The position numbers were made by a program, and so were the translations under genes. A stretch of DNA of 64,000 bases from Amorphochlora amoebiformis (Eukaryota > Cercozoa > Chlorarachniophyceae): assembly GCA_054601695.1 (NCBI GenBank), contig BAAHQB010000062.1, positions 248,001 through 312,000 on the forward strand. Reading direction: 5' to 3'. Positions 14,122 to 27,970 of this stretch are shown here, piece after piece. The stretch's first letter is position 1; each line of letters begins with the position of its first letter. The notes under the pieces are model-generated. The model was not told the origin of the DNA and did not search any database. It saw only the letters and a list, made by a program, of their open reading frames with translations.

Positions 14122-14661
14122 CTGAAAAGAAATATCATAGATGAAGAAATTTTTCGTGTTTGCAGTTTGGAGGAGAGCTTGAAGAGATGGGACCGACCTG
14201 ATGCTTTATTTCTGTGACACTATTCCGTCTGATTCCCTGGCTGGGCGTTGACTGCAGATTCTCACCTGTCAGCAGCCATTTCCAATCAAAAACAGTAAAA
14301 AAATGGGCCCTTCCCTTATCCATTCATCCCATTCCTCTGTTATGTACCTTGAGCTGCCGTGGCTTGAAATCACGCGATGGGAGGGGGGAGGCGGGAAGGG
14401 GCGTCGGGTATCGATCACAACGACGTATTTAGACCCCAGATGGCACACTGTCACAGTCGCAAAAGCGAACAACCTTTGGACTCCGTTTGGTGGAATTAGC
14501 TAAATAGAGGTTTAGGGTTCGCTTGGATTCCCTAGGGTGATTCCACCTAAAGATATATAAGTGTAACTTAAGATATTGGAAAATAAGATATGGAGTATAT
14601 TGTTAATGATATAGACCGATTAATGACCCCGTACTTCTCTTAGCTCTCCTAGAAACTTAAC
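14122..14661 (-). other. possible further 5' exons of the SAM-domain gene
   Basis: Minus-strand reading gives short exon-like pieces with good donors: around 14195-14234 (GIRRNSVTEIKHQ), about 14270-14320 (HFFTVFDWKWLLT before GTGAGA) and 14430-14499 (NSTKRSPKVVRFCDCDSV). Their phases cannot all be reconciled. The piece beginning [12 protein letters not shown] at 14121 has both a usable ATG and a good acceptor, so it could be the first coding exon or an internal one. Positions 14500-14661 look like ordinary unique AT-rich sequence. Confidence 0.3.
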
Positions 14662-15163
14662 TTTTGATGGTGGACGATGCCTCTGGTGAGATTGCCCAAC
14701 AACTTCCTCTGTCCCTCACCCTACATCAGCCCGGCCCATTTCCCCTCAAAATGATATTGAGCCGAATAGCCTCTGCGGAGCTAATCTGGGCCGGCTGGTC
14801 CCGCTCACTGGACTGTGATCGGGTCCGGTCGCTTTCCGTCACGCATGTTTGGGCTTCCGGGTCGTGTGGGGCTGTGGTCTCGAGTGGTCCCTCTTTTTGT
14901 TCCTCTAGTCTAGTTTCGGGTGTGAGAGGAAAAATGTGATATATGTGATGTGTGCATGTATGTTATGTGCTACTTATTTAACAGTTATTTCTGTGGTAAT
15001 ACATATCAAAGTTTGTTTTTCAACGGAGCTCGGCAGGACTTGAGTTAGAGTTAGGCTCAAGTCTAGAGATAGGGTGTATGGGTCATGAATATAATCACAC
15101 AATACATAAGTAGTTTTTATATTTATTTTTATACATACATATACTCTTATATACATATATAAA

Positions 15164-15194
<31 letters not shown>

Positions 15195-15286
15195 CATATA
15201 TATATATCTACATGTATATACATACGTATACGTACATATATGTAAACACACATACGCATATATACATATATATATATATATATATT

Positions 15287-15324
<38 letters not shown>

Positions 15325-16114
15325 TTTATGTTTTTTATATATATATATAGATGTAAGAGTATGTATTCTATACATATATATATATATATATATTACATAC
15401 ATACATATGTATATATATATATATATTTACACATACAATTAATAATAAGTTATTTTTAATATTACATATATATATATATAAACATATACGCAAACAGATA
15501 CATCTACCCATACATACATGATACTACATTGCCAGGACAGCAAGGATGAAAAGATGAACAGGGTGATGACCCGAATGACGGGTAGCGCCACGAGCGTATT
15601 CAAGCTCAAGGACATGATGGATCCCAAGGAATTTCTCCGCGTTAGGGTGCATGTTTCTCATGTATGTATGCAAACAAGTTTGTACTTTGTAAATATATAT
15701 TTAGTTTAATATTATGTCAAATTATATATGTTTCTTATGTATAATGTATAAAATATTCAATATAGATATATATAACATGCCCTCACTCTTTATTCCATCT
15801 CCCTGTAAATCTCTCTCTCGATATGGATATCTTAATCTCTCTTCTCTCTTCTCATGTAATACGTATAATATATATATAATACATATATAATATAATATAA
15901 TATATATATATGCATATGTACATACACAAACGCACTTAAATATGTACCTATATTATGTATTTTTCCATGTATTGTATATATTTAATTATATATATATATG
16001 AAATATCTCATTAAATGTAATATTTCATTATGTGTGAAGTTCGAAATATTACGGCTCATAGCCTACATAGCCTCGCACTAATATTATGCACAAAATGTAA
16101 GTTGTTATGTATAT

Positions 16115-16151
<37 letters not shown>

Positions 16152-16438
16152 GTTTACATATATATATATATATATATGTATTATATAAACACATATATTA
16201 CAGAAGATATATATACATACATACATACATATACATGTATATATATATTCTATATATATGTATATATGTTATAAATTACATGTGCATGTACATGTATATA
16301 CATACACACACATATATATATATATATATATGTATATGTATATTTATATGTATGCCACGTATGTGTATTAGGTAACTATACAATAGATTTGAATACGTAT
16401 GTATATTTAACTTGTACAGGTATGTATGTACATACATT

Positions 16439-16469
<31 letters not shown>

Positions 16470-17244
16470 ATATTTATATGTATATATATACATATATTTT
16501 ATACATAATATATATATATATATATACCTAAATGTATTTTTGTCATACATCATAAATATACAAGCATTATACATGTGCGTACGCTTTCATATACACGGAA
16601 GAGAGATTGAGGGTAGAGGAGAAGGGAAAAAGGGAAGAGACAGGGAGCGATGGCGAGAGGGAGGGGAGGAATTTCATATATCGCGTAGGTTAGGTGCGTT
16701 ATGAGCTCTAGGATTAGGGTTGCTATACTCGCCTTTCTTTTTTCCCTTTGCCTGACCTTTCCCGAAAATACCGGCGATTAATGGCGGATATGTTGCAGAA
16801 TATTTTTGTCGGGTCTGGGTTTGCTCTATTCGGGGGCTTGGCACTGGCGGGTAACGTTATGATATTGTATTTTCATAGTGAGGCATGCGCATGTATGAAA
16901 GTAATGTATGTACATTTATGTGGTTATATATACCTTATGCATTAAAGTATCATATGTATATATATGTGTATATTTGTATATATTCATGTAAATATTTATA
17001 TATATGTGAGTGCGTTATTAGACACTAGTATCACATATGTTGAGCTACACTAAGCTATTGTTATACATATCTTAATACTTATTGAATACATATGAATATG
17101 TTTAATATGTAATATATATATGTGTATGCATGCATATATGTGTATATAGGTATATATGTTAGTAAAAACATATGTGTCTGTATAATATATATTTATATAT
17201 ATAAATATATATATACATATACGTATCTACATTTGTACATGTGG

Positions 17245-17275
<31 letters not shown>

Positions 17276-17303
17276 TTATGTATGTATATATATTTATATA
17301 TAT

Positions 17304-17357
<54 letters not shown>

Positions 17358-17847
17358 ACACATATATATTCGCACAAGCAACACACAAATATGTATATTA
17401 TATATATGTGTTGTAACATGTATATATATATATATATGTACATATATATATATATATATGTATGTATAATATACATATATATAATATTAATATTCAAATA
17501 TTTACCTCTAATTTTCTAGTACATATTTTTACATAAGATATAAAAAATATAGATTGTTGTATGTGATGCACATGTACATATACATATATGTATATACTAT
17601 ATATATATGAATAAAGATATATATAATGTACGTAATACGTTAATATATATAATTATTATACATAGGTAAAAACATACTACATATAGATATATATATACAT
17701 ATTACATAAATATATAAATGGGGTAATGCATAAAATATATATGTATACATGTAGATATTCCCATGATAAATACTTAATATGTGTAAGAAATATACTAATG
17801 ACATTCCATATACTAATGACATTCCATCATGTGACATACATGCATTC

Positions 17848-17904
<57 letters not shown>

Positions 17905-17971
17905 TCAACTCACTTAGTTCAACTTGTGACAAAGTATCGATAATTTTGATACCAGGATTAGGGGCGGCCAT
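14662..17971 (-). other. competing minus-strand exon chain, possible 5' extension of the SAM-domain gene
   Basis: A second, phase-consistent minus-strand chain can be read: 17971-17914 (ATG in an AAAATGG context, [19 protein letters not shown], donor GTGAGT), 16843-16772 ([19 protein letters not shown]), 15062-15025, 14909-14809 (donor GTGAGC) and 14720-14662. If real, the SAM-domain gene starts at 17971. The first two islands are also exons of the opposing plus-strand model, so both sets cannot easily be right. Confidence 0.3.
15518..17943 (+). CDS. possible small single-pass membrane protein
   Basis: Three phase-compatible plus-strand exons, 15518-15640, 16799-16850 and 17918-17943, give 66 aa. 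The first is strongly coding-like ([20 protein letters not shown] then [11 protein letters not shown]) and opens with an in-frame ATG. The second encodes a glycine-rich hydrophobic helix, [17 protein letters not shown], with a GTAACG donor. The last gives VQLVTKYR and a stop. A soluble basic helix followed by one membrane segment and a short basic tail suits a small organelle membrane protein, but I recognise no family. Upstream exons may exist. The minus strand of the second and third islands is also open, so this gene is tentative. Confidence 0.4.
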
Positions 17972-18086
17972 TTTAAAGAACAAACGCTCGATCACGGCTG
18001 GTGACGGATTATAATTTATAATAGCTACAGAGTTCTGATCGACCCAACTTCTAGAACTTACATTGAATTACCTTGAATTGCTATGG

Positions 18087-18119
<33 letters not shown>

Positions 18120-18346
18120 TATTAGAACTAGCATAACTAGATAAGTTAGTTATATCTAGTATATATCCTCTCTAAAGTAACTCTTTAAATGGTAGTAGTG
18201 AGTTGACTTGCTGCGCATGCATAGCGCTTAACTAGTTAAGGTGTTACACTTCGTACGTTAGCGAAGGATAATTATAATCGTGAAGATTTAGGTTATAAAC
18301 CTCGTATGTTCATGTCGTGGTCGCTTTACAAGATCTAGAGGATACT
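17972..18346. other. intergenic spacer with CTAG-rich part
   Basis: After a (TA)n run at 18089-18118, the sequence to 18345 is rich in ctag words (aactagcataactagataag, tatctagtatatat, aactagttaag) and lacks microsatellites. It lies between the stop of the SAP-domain gene and the contested 15.5-18.0 kb region. Confidence 0.6.
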
Positions 18347-19316
18347 CTAACCGTACGCTAATCTTTGCCAATTGCAAGACTGCGGCAGACACATTGCGCA
18401 TCCGTCACAACCCCACCCGTAGTTTTTCACACAATGTCTTTCCTTCTCGTGTTGCCACGTCAATTGACGGCTCTCATGCGCTAGGACACGCTCAATAAGG
18501 CAAGCCTTTCTTCCCGTCTTGGGAAGCCCATAATTACTGCAGAGTTCCGAAAGGGTCTTATTCTTCATCTTAGCAAGCTTTTTACGACGCGCCTCAACAA
18601 CTTTTCCGCGGGGAGTCGAGGCAAACTCGACAGTGGTCCAAATACCACGATCTGTAGTGGCAGCTGTTTGCTCGAGGTATTTTTGGGCGAGTGGGTGGGT
18701 CGGACGGACCCACATGCATTTGAACTCTGATCTTCTCTCAAAAGCGTACTTGAGTAGCAGGTTGATAGCATTCTTGCTTCTCTTGGAGGTGAGGAAAACC
18801 TCAGGGGTGTCGATCTTAAAAATGTCAATGACGGTGTCATAAAACGCGTAGAAACCATGCCCGCTCATTTCGGTGTACGTTGCGTTCGTCAGCAATACTT
18901 TGAAATGTAATACGCATCCGTCGAGCTTCAACCGTCCTCCAGTCACAGTGTCAAATCGTTGTACGTGATTTGAATATCCGTACTCCCTATACTGACAGCC
19001 CGAGCTCTCTGGCACTGGGTCAGCGAGATCTCCAATGTAAATCTCCTTCTTGATCCTCTCTTCAAGGTCAGATTTCTCCTGTGTCTGCTCTTTCAACTTC
19101 GCTTGTTCTTTCTCCTCTCCGACTGGTTCCTGGTGTGAATCCTCCTTAACCTATTACACATATTATATACAATATATATATATATATATGTATTTAAATA
19201 TATATGTATTTGTAATATATATATAGATATATATATATATATATATATAATTTATATATGCTCGCACATACATATATATTTTTCATTCTCACACACACAC
19301 ACACACACGCACACAC

Positions 19317-19372
<56 letters not shown>

Positions 19373-19753
19373 TAACACGGGTACCAATTGCGGCGTCGGG
19401 GGCTCAGAGATCTCCTTCAGAGGGTTGAACGAAGTCGCTTGTCGTCTCTCACCCTTATGCTGTTTCACTTTTAGTGAACTAGATCTATTCTCCAGCTTTC
19501 TTCGACGACCAGGGCTGGGAGTTGGTCGTTTTCCAAACGAATTTTTGGGTTTCCTAAGACCAGCTGCCACGTCAAGGTTATCTTGGCTAGGAGCAGCCGA
19601 GTTGACGGTTGAATTTGGTGGCGGGGCAAGATTTTCTATGTCGCCATGCCTTTGATTGTGATTAGGGTTAGGATTCTCTTTGGGTTACTTACACGTAGGG
19701 GTGGAGTTTAGGATTAAGTACAAGTACACGATCTCACCGTCATAAACATCCAT
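18347..19753 (-). CDS. SAP-domain protein with C-terminal cysteine cluster
   Basis: Three exons, 19753-19738, 19677-19385 and 19150-18347, give 370 aa with TAG at 18347. A SAP motif (residues about 298-330: [18 protein letters not shown], then CLIERVL) predicts DNA binding, typically in chromatin proteins. N-terminal residues 5-125 are polar and basic ([16 protein letters not shown]) and include an Asn/Pro run encoded by a CCTAAC-like stretch. Residues about 142-285 form a globular domain ([49 protein letters not shown]). The last block resembles an acyltransferase C-terminal half, but I cannot prove that. The tail has C-x2-C-x2-C-x4-C ([13 protein letters not shown]), a possible zinc site. 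The first exon is only 16 bp (MDVYD plus one base). It is chosen because it has an ATG and a GTGAGA donor, and its phase fits the next exon across a 60-bp intron. The start is divergent from the gene at 20075. Confidence 0.75.
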
Positions 19754-20074
19754 GATGTGAATTCATAGCTGATATGCATGCTATGATATCTTACGATTAA
19801 TGCATGCTGTAACAATGTAACGAGTGTTTACCGGTCGTATATTTGGGGTCATTGTGGGTAATGAGAGCATGTACATGGGGAAGTCACCTTATTCCCTTCG
19901 ACTCCATGGTCACACCGCTGACGAAGACCTTCTGTCTAACGGTTAAATGCCGAACAATTATTTCTTATTTGGATACCGACCGAATTATTGTTCAAAGCGA
20001 AATCTTGTGGGGGACACGGTTGATTGCTTGACCGCAAAACCGCGCGAACAACTCCCTACCTCACCGGAGGCAGG
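19754..20074. promoter_or_regulatory. divergent intergenic region between SAP gene and 20075 gene
   Basis: A 321-bp stretch separates two oppositely oriented ATG codons (19753 minus, 20075 plus). It is unique sequence without TA microsatellites, unlike the introns. It presumably carries a bidirectional promoter. I see no clear TATA box or recognisable operator. Confidence 0.5.
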
Positions 20075-21135
20075 ATGGATCCGTTGCTCGGTCGAGCAGT
20101 CTCGTCTGGGGGAGATATTAACATGAGGTCCTCGGATCTCGAGTTGATTCACAAGAAGATCAACGGGTTTGGCCTTCAGTGCAGGTATTATGCGATCTTG
20201 AAATGCAGTTATTGTATATCACTTGCGCTTTTGCGAATATTTCTATGTTTATGCGTCGAAAAGGAAGGTAAGAGAACAACTAGATAGGGTGAGCTTGATG
20301 AATGGTGAGACTATCATATTAATTTCCCGCAGTGGTGAACACTCTTCACGGCTCGAACCCGAGATAGGACAACGGGAGTGGGGTGAATGAGGGAGGAGTA
20401 TTGAGAGCAGGATGACTTTGATTGAAAGTGTTGCAAGGTCGAGCTGCCCTGCGGGGCAGACCCGGGCGCTTGGGCCACAGACCGGCGCTCTGGAGTGACC
20501 TATTCACTTGAACTTCTAGAATTTGCAACGTTAACCAGTCCCGGACTATACCCCTTCATTCCCTTACTTCTTAACCCTTGGCAGACAACAGCAGATTGAA
20601 ATACACGAGCTTCGCTGCTCGGTACGAAAGTACAAGACCATGCTCGATAATATGCAGGTTACCTCCCGAACATTACGATTCTAACTTTCCTTGCTTATGC
20701 ATGCACATTGGCATGTATGTGTAAACCATACTCTCTCTATCCATACCAAACAAAACAGTCCCTTATGCGTCAAAACACTAGCGAAGATGGTATCGTCTTT
20801 GTCAAACGGCAATCGATTTCTCCTGCTTACTTCCTTTACCTTCGTTTTTTCAACTTGACGATTTGAAATTCCCTTACGGTAATATGTTCTTTCCACATGC
20901 AGGACGAAATCCGTATGATCCGGCAAATTCTAGACAAGAAATGGATGGCCTCCCCACGCAGCGGCCGCGCTGGGGACGGCGGTTACTACAATGATAAGGA
21001 AGGCGGAAAGCAGCGGTGGAGGGGAGGGGATACTGCGATTACGCACGAGGTATGATATATATATATATATATATATGTATATGTATATGTGTACATACAT
21101 TTACATACATGTAATATTTATATTCATATATTATA

Positions 21136-21195
<60 letters not shown>

Positions 21196-21292
21196 CATGC
21201 AAACAAGTAAATTGTAAGAAACGTTTACATATTGCACATGCACGTGTATTTATAATCTGTATATTTTTAATAAGAGCAAAGAGAACATATAC

Positions 21293-21336
<44 letters not shown>

Positions 21337-21491
21337 GTGTAATATATACTCGTAAATTCTTGTAACAAAAAATTACATCTCTACACAATATATTATATAC
21401 ATATCATATGAATGCATAACGTAATATATACTTTATGTGTAATATGTATGTGTATATATGTGTATATGTGTATATATATATATTATAAATT

Positions 21492-21541
<50 letters not shown>

Positions 21542-21564
21542 ATTTATATATATATATGTATGTA

Positions 21565-21626
<62 letters not shown>

Positions 21627-21658
21627 GTCATATATGTAACTATATTATGAATGTATAC

Positions 21659-21726
<68 letters not shown>

Positions 21727-22814
21727 CAGTGGGATATGTGTGTATCAAACCAACCAATACGTTTCAATAGGAAATAGTGGAGCTAGCTTGCACCGTGCTT
21801 CGTCGCTATCCTGGAGGGTGAGTACGTACCTACGTACTAATATGTAACAATTCAGCCCAAGAGGGAAAAGGGGACTGAGAAATACTGAGAAATAGTTGAG
21901 AGGATATCCGAACAAAGATATTCCTGTATAGAATACAAATGTGCAGTTTATGTAGAATGGCGATCGCGAAGCTTGGCACTCTGATGCATAAAGAAGCTAA
22001 CAATCATGCTCTACCTTCGATATTGAAGGAGAGATACGGAGGTCTCAAAAAGTTTCTACAGGGGCAGCAGGCATGTATTCTCTTTTAGCTCATCTAATAA
22101 TCCCTGTTATTCTCTTCTATTCTTGCTCTCACGATTACATTCCTCACTCGCTCTACCTTTTACTCGATTTCTCTAAGTCATAAACATTTCTCATTTTCCT
22201 CTCTCCCTAACCTTGCTATGCATTTCTTCGTGTTTCCCTCGCCCTTCTCTTGCACACCTTTGGTATCACTACCTTCCATCTGTCTCTTAGTCCAATTTCC
22301 CATTGCAAAAGTACTAAGATTCCTATCTTTCTCTACACCTTCCGCATCTCACTCGCTACATATTCAAATTCCCCTCTCTCCCCCTGCACACCCCTCTCAT
22401 GTAAAGTGAAATCCTCGTGCGAATTTGTCGAACAGCAAAAAGTGACAATCTCCCGCTTAGGATAAGTGTGTCATGGGAAACGATCACCCTTACAATCCGG
22501 TAGAATAACATGTACTGAAATAAATGCATATGTAATTATCTGTCTAAATGTATATATTGTATTTACGTACATAAATAAATACATATTTCATGCACATATA
22601 CCTTAGTATACATTGAAAAGTTTAGTTTCTGTATCTTTGTAACAATTACACAATCAATCAAAAAAATAAAAATTCAGCACGTGACCCTCCGTAGCAACCT
22701 TCTGGGGCAACCTCCCCAGAACTATTCCATTCAAGCCCCCAGAGGGGGAGATGTACGCACAAACACACCACCGCCCTCGTCAAGTCCAGGTTGTACATTG
22801 TTGTAATATTTATG

Positions 22815-22858
<44 letters not shown>

Positions 22859-22997
22859 ATATTATATATATATTATATATATATATATATTATATATATA
22901 TTATATATATATGTATATATATGTGTATATATATACATAAATATAGATATGTAATATACACTATATACAAATTATATTACATCATCTATATTTTAAT

Positions 22998-23055
<58 letters not shown>

Positions 23056-23073
23056 GTGTATATATATGTATAT

Positions 23074-23107
<34 letters not shown>

Positions 23108-23404
23108 ACATTATATATATATATATATGTATATACATATATATGCACACTGTATGTGTGTTAAATATAGATATGTTTATAGACACATTACATACAAATT
23201 AATTACATCACTCAGGATCAGTGCCCCCAAATACACCTGGCAACGTTGGGGCTCTTGGAGAAGGTATAATATATTCCTACATATATTGTACGCATAAATG
23301 TGTATATATGTGATGTAATAAATTGTAAATATATTAACTATTATATATATGTTGTAGGTATACACATATAGAAATATGTGTACGTAATATACTAACATAC
23401 ATAC

Positions 23405-23482
<78 letters not shown>

Positions 23483-23497
23483 TACACACACACACAC

Positions 23498-23536
<39 letters not shown>

Positions 23537-23600
23537 GAATAAAATATAAATATTTTTTATTCACTACAATATATATGTTGTAGGAGTATATAATATATAT

Positions 23601-23636
<36 letters not shown>

Positions 23637-24261
23637 GAAAATGATATATGTAATGTATGCATGTACGTACATAGTTTGGTATATATATTTATGTATACAT
23701 GTATATATTATATAGATTTAACGTATATACTGTTCATAATACAGGCATACTTGATCCCAACTTTCGCCGCGCAGCGAGAAGGAGGAGGACGAAAAAGAGA
23801 GGGAGCGTTCATTCACCTCCGGTACATTCTATTTCCTTCTTAAATCTCTTAAGAGCAGAAGGGGATGGATGTATTCTCCTCCTTACATCTTTTGATATGC
23901 ATTTCCTTCAAATGTACATCGCTGATGTAAAACACTAATAGATATTAAACAATATGTATAAATATATATACATATGTGTTAAGATGAAATATCAACATTG
24001 CTGAAAATATAGCCGCAGGTTTCACCGAGAGATTTAATAATTTCTGGCCACCCCCACCCTCATCCCGGGGCGCCTGCTCAGTCACCAGCCGCTGGACTTT
24101 TACACAACACTCAGGTTTCATTTGTATGTAGCTTTATGTTGTTGCATGTAATATTTTATAATTATTGATACATATACACACACACACAAAAACATGTACA
24201 TATATATATATGTATATATATATATATGTATATATGTACATATATATATTTATATATATAT

Positions 24262-24323
<62 letters not shown>

Positions 24324-24371
24324 ATATATATATATAAATATATATATATATAATATATGTATATATGTGTC

Positions 24372-24430
<59 letters not shown>

Positions 24431-24738
24431 GAATAAATATATAAATTCTAAATATCATAAATATTCGGTCATTAAAGTTTGTATGCTATAGACATACATA
24501 TATAATATAATACACATATATATATATATATATATATGTAATATAACAATTTATATATATATATATGTATATGATATACATATATATATATATTTAAATA
24601 TATATATATGTATGTATATACGTGTATATATTATATATATACACATATTATATATATATATAATATATATATATATATATAATATGTATGTTTGAATACG
24701 CATGTATGTAGTTATAATGTATATTTATAAACACACAT

Positions 24739-24797
<59 letters not shown>

Positions 24798-25287
24798 ATA
24801 AATTTATCACAGTTGCTCAAGCACGGACAAACCGGAGTCGCGTCCTCGCATCCAATCGGTGGGGGAAGACCGCATGGTAGATCAACATCTCTGTTCCACT
24901 TTTTCCTTTTTCAGCATCTTTTCTTGGAAATTTTTTTACTAGCGGACACACCTCTGTTTTCAAAGCTCTTCTCAAAAATGTAGATGTGTACTTTCAATAT
25001 CAGAGAAGCTATGTAAATATTGTGAATACGAATTCTACATAAGATATAACCTGATGTATATATATATATACATATATATATATATTGATATTCTATATGC
25101 CTACATATAGACACGTCTACGCACACTAAACACATAGAGCACTAAAAAAAAACCAGGCGGCGGGCTGAGTTGGTCGGGAGTGGTGTCGGCCCCTGGTACC
25201 CCTCTGGCTGCCAATTCAGGGGTCTGGACTGGAACAGGTGTTTGTATAACAAGCCTTATCATGAATTTTCCTTTATTTTCAGGGTAG
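20075..25287 (+). CDS. coiled-coil protein with compact winged-helix-like domain
   Basis: Exons 20075-20184, 20585-20657, 20903-21049, 21771-21817, 21956-22070, 22461-22499, 22678-22789, 23216-23263, 23745-23821, 24019-24114, 24813-24876 and 25157-25287 give 352 aa with all phases consistent. Residues 20-80 are helical and charged ([20 protein letters not shown]), a likely coiled coil. Residues about 111-182 form one ordered domain spanning four exons: [16 protein letters not shown], then [32 protein letters not shown], and GNDHPYNP with HVTL. It resembles small helical nucleic-acid-binding modules such as LOTUS/OST-HTH, but that label is tentative. The C-terminal half is Pro/Gly/His-rich with a basic cluster ([13 protein letters not shown]) that could be a nuclear signal. 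The 22070/22461 junction uses a GC donor. The end is supported by an in-frame TAG whether or not the last 45 bp are spliced. Confidence 0.75.
22071..22460 (+). other. GC-AG intron
   Basis: The exon before it ends CAG and is followed by GCATGT instead of GT. The acceptor is a pyrimidine-rich ctcccgcttag. Only this junction keeps the conserved domain in frame (KKFLQGQQ joined to [13 protein letters not shown]); using the next GT puts a stop at the join. Every other junction modelled in this window uses GT. Confidence 0.65.
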
Positions 25288-25445
25288 GGCTTGCAGGATT
25301 TTAATATGAGTCTTTGAAAGTTTTCTGTTGGGGTTTAGAGGCCATGCTACTGTCTCTAACCCAGTCTTGACCTTAACGCCGACCGCCTTGTAACGAAGCC
25401 TGATCGAAAACCATACAATCAGCTGAAACCACAAGGCCAAATGAG

Positions 25446-25699
25446 ATGTCGGCGCCAAACTCTTCAAGAACTCCAGAAGCGGGGTGTATATGAGAATAAT
25501 AGTTTTCGCTCTGTATGTATGTATTTTGAATACACACACATATATATATATATATATATAATATCTATATATATATATATATGTTATATTTATGTCTACA
25601 TATATACACATATATATATATATATATATATATGTGTATATACTATATATATAATATATGTAGTATATGTACATATGTATATAAATAAAATGTCTGCAG

Positions 25700-25745
<46 letters not shown>

Positions 25746-25981
25746 GCAGTATCAGAACACGTAGCTCCTCTCTGTTTACGTCTGCTATATCGACCCGCCT
25801 TCGCACTAACGTGTTAAAATCCGCCTATATAATCCGATTACCCCCGTACACTGGGTAAGACAACATATTTTATATATATATATTCATATATATATCTATA
25901 TATATATATATATATATATATATTTACATGGGCGGGTGAGTGTGTGTGTGTTAACGAAGCTATCTTACACTTCATTCCCCA

Positions 25982-26022
<41 letters not shown>

Positions 26023-26047
26023 ATATATAAGATAATATAAATGTTAT

Positions 26048-26083
<36 letters not shown>

Positions 26084-26140
26084 AAAAATAAATATACATA
26101 TATATTATACATATATGTATATATATACATATATATATGT

Positions 26141-26213
<73 letters not shown>

Positions 26214-26401
26214 TATGTTAAGGTGTGTGTGTACGTATGCTACTTTCTCTCGTCTCTATCTCCTCCTTCGATTCATTCGTTCTCTTCTACAAGCTGCCAT
26301 TAGAAGTAATATACATAAACATACCAACATACTTAGAGGCTCCAAATTGACGCGTATCGTGGCGTTATGTTGTGGTTTCGTTGAGGTAATACAAGCATTA
26401 C

Positions 26402-26442
<41 letters not shown>

Positions 26443-26481
26443 TGTATGTATGTATATAAATTTATACATATATACACACAC

Positions 26482-26525
<44 letters not shown>

Positions 26526-26695
26526 ATATATATATATATTTATATATATGTATATATATATATATTTAATATTAATATATATATATATATATAAATATTA
26601 TACATATATTTATATATGTATATACATAAAAATATATAATATTTATATATATATATATATATGTATATATATACATGTAATATTATACATATATA

Positions 26696-26728
<33 letters not shown>

Positions 26729-26873
26729 CCCCATGTGTATAATTTTAGAAACGAATTGGATATGTTATATCCAGTTTGCGGGTACACTGAAGTGGTTAAT
26801 CACATGCATCTCATAACACACACACACACACACATATACATATATATATATATATACATATATATATGTATGC

Positions 26874-26905
<32 letters not shown>

Positions 26906-27406
26906 TGTATTGAGCATATAATCTCTTCTATATTTTTATCAGTATGAAAAATTTGTTCACTCAGGTGGGAGTGAAAGGGGGAGATAGTATGCAGAAAATA
27001 GCGAGAGCTGTGGTGGTTAACTTATATGGCCACGTATTGTTTGACGAGTTTGTGCGCCCGATCGGCGAAATTATTGGTAAAATTTTTCCAAATCTCCCTT
27101 TTGCTGTCGAAAATTACAAATTGAATTCGAGAAATCTCCTCTCCGGTAGTTTACTCGTCGAATTTCATTTTATTGACAATGCGTTGCAATGGCCCTCATT
27201 AGGAATTGGGTTATGAAAGAAACATGGCATAATCATATGTGCGTATATTTATGTTCAGAATTCAACACAAAGCTGTCGGGCGTCCGATCCGATGACATGA
27301 AACGAGCAACCTCCCTGCCAAGTTGCAGACAGAAACTGCATAGCCTTTTAACGAACCGAATTGTAGTGTCCTATAATATTGACAGGTGAATATATGAAGA
27401 ATTTAT

Positions 27407-27449
<43 letters not shown>

Positions 27450-27578
27450 TATATATATATATATATATATTATATGCGTGTGTGTGTATTTTTTGTATAT
27501 TTAGAAATGTATGTATATTTTATACATTTGTGGGTGTGTACGCGAGCGGCGACAATATAAACGTCCATCTCACAGTCT

Positions 27579-27631
<53 letters not shown>

Positions 27632-27835
27632 ATATATGTGTATATGCACGTATACATATATACATTTTTGTGTATTATATTATTTCAGACTCACAAGAGA
27701 GCTCAAGTTGCCAATCCCGAAGCACTTGGCTCGCGACACACGTGTTTTATGCTCCGGGTCCCGAGTTTCCTTGCCTAAGGTATTAAGCAATACTTTTACA
27801 TATATACATAAATATTTTTTTAAACACACACACAC

Positions 27836-27876
<41 letters not shown>

Positions 27877-27908
27877 GTGTAGGAAATTCATGCACATAAA
27901 CGAAGTAT

Positions 27909-27970
<62 letters not shown>

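Noticed and set aside
14667-14939. Plus-strand 91-codon frame starting MVDDASGEIAQQLP
   Set aside because: Its Trp/Cys/Ser-rich composition looks like antisense, and the opposite strand has a GTGAGC donor and hydrophilic exons. It could not be joined to the 15518 exon in phase.
25279-25490. Minus-strand hydrophobic frame (LALWFQLIVWFSIRLRYKA)
   Set aside because: It covers the short gap between two plus-strand genes and the first exon of the exonuclease-like gene. No splice partner was found upstream.
26745-26812. Plus-strand piece with AG acceptor ([10 protein letters not shown])
   Set aside because: Skipping it joins GFVE directly to VGVKGGDSM, which matches the exonuclease family. Including it would interrupt the motif.
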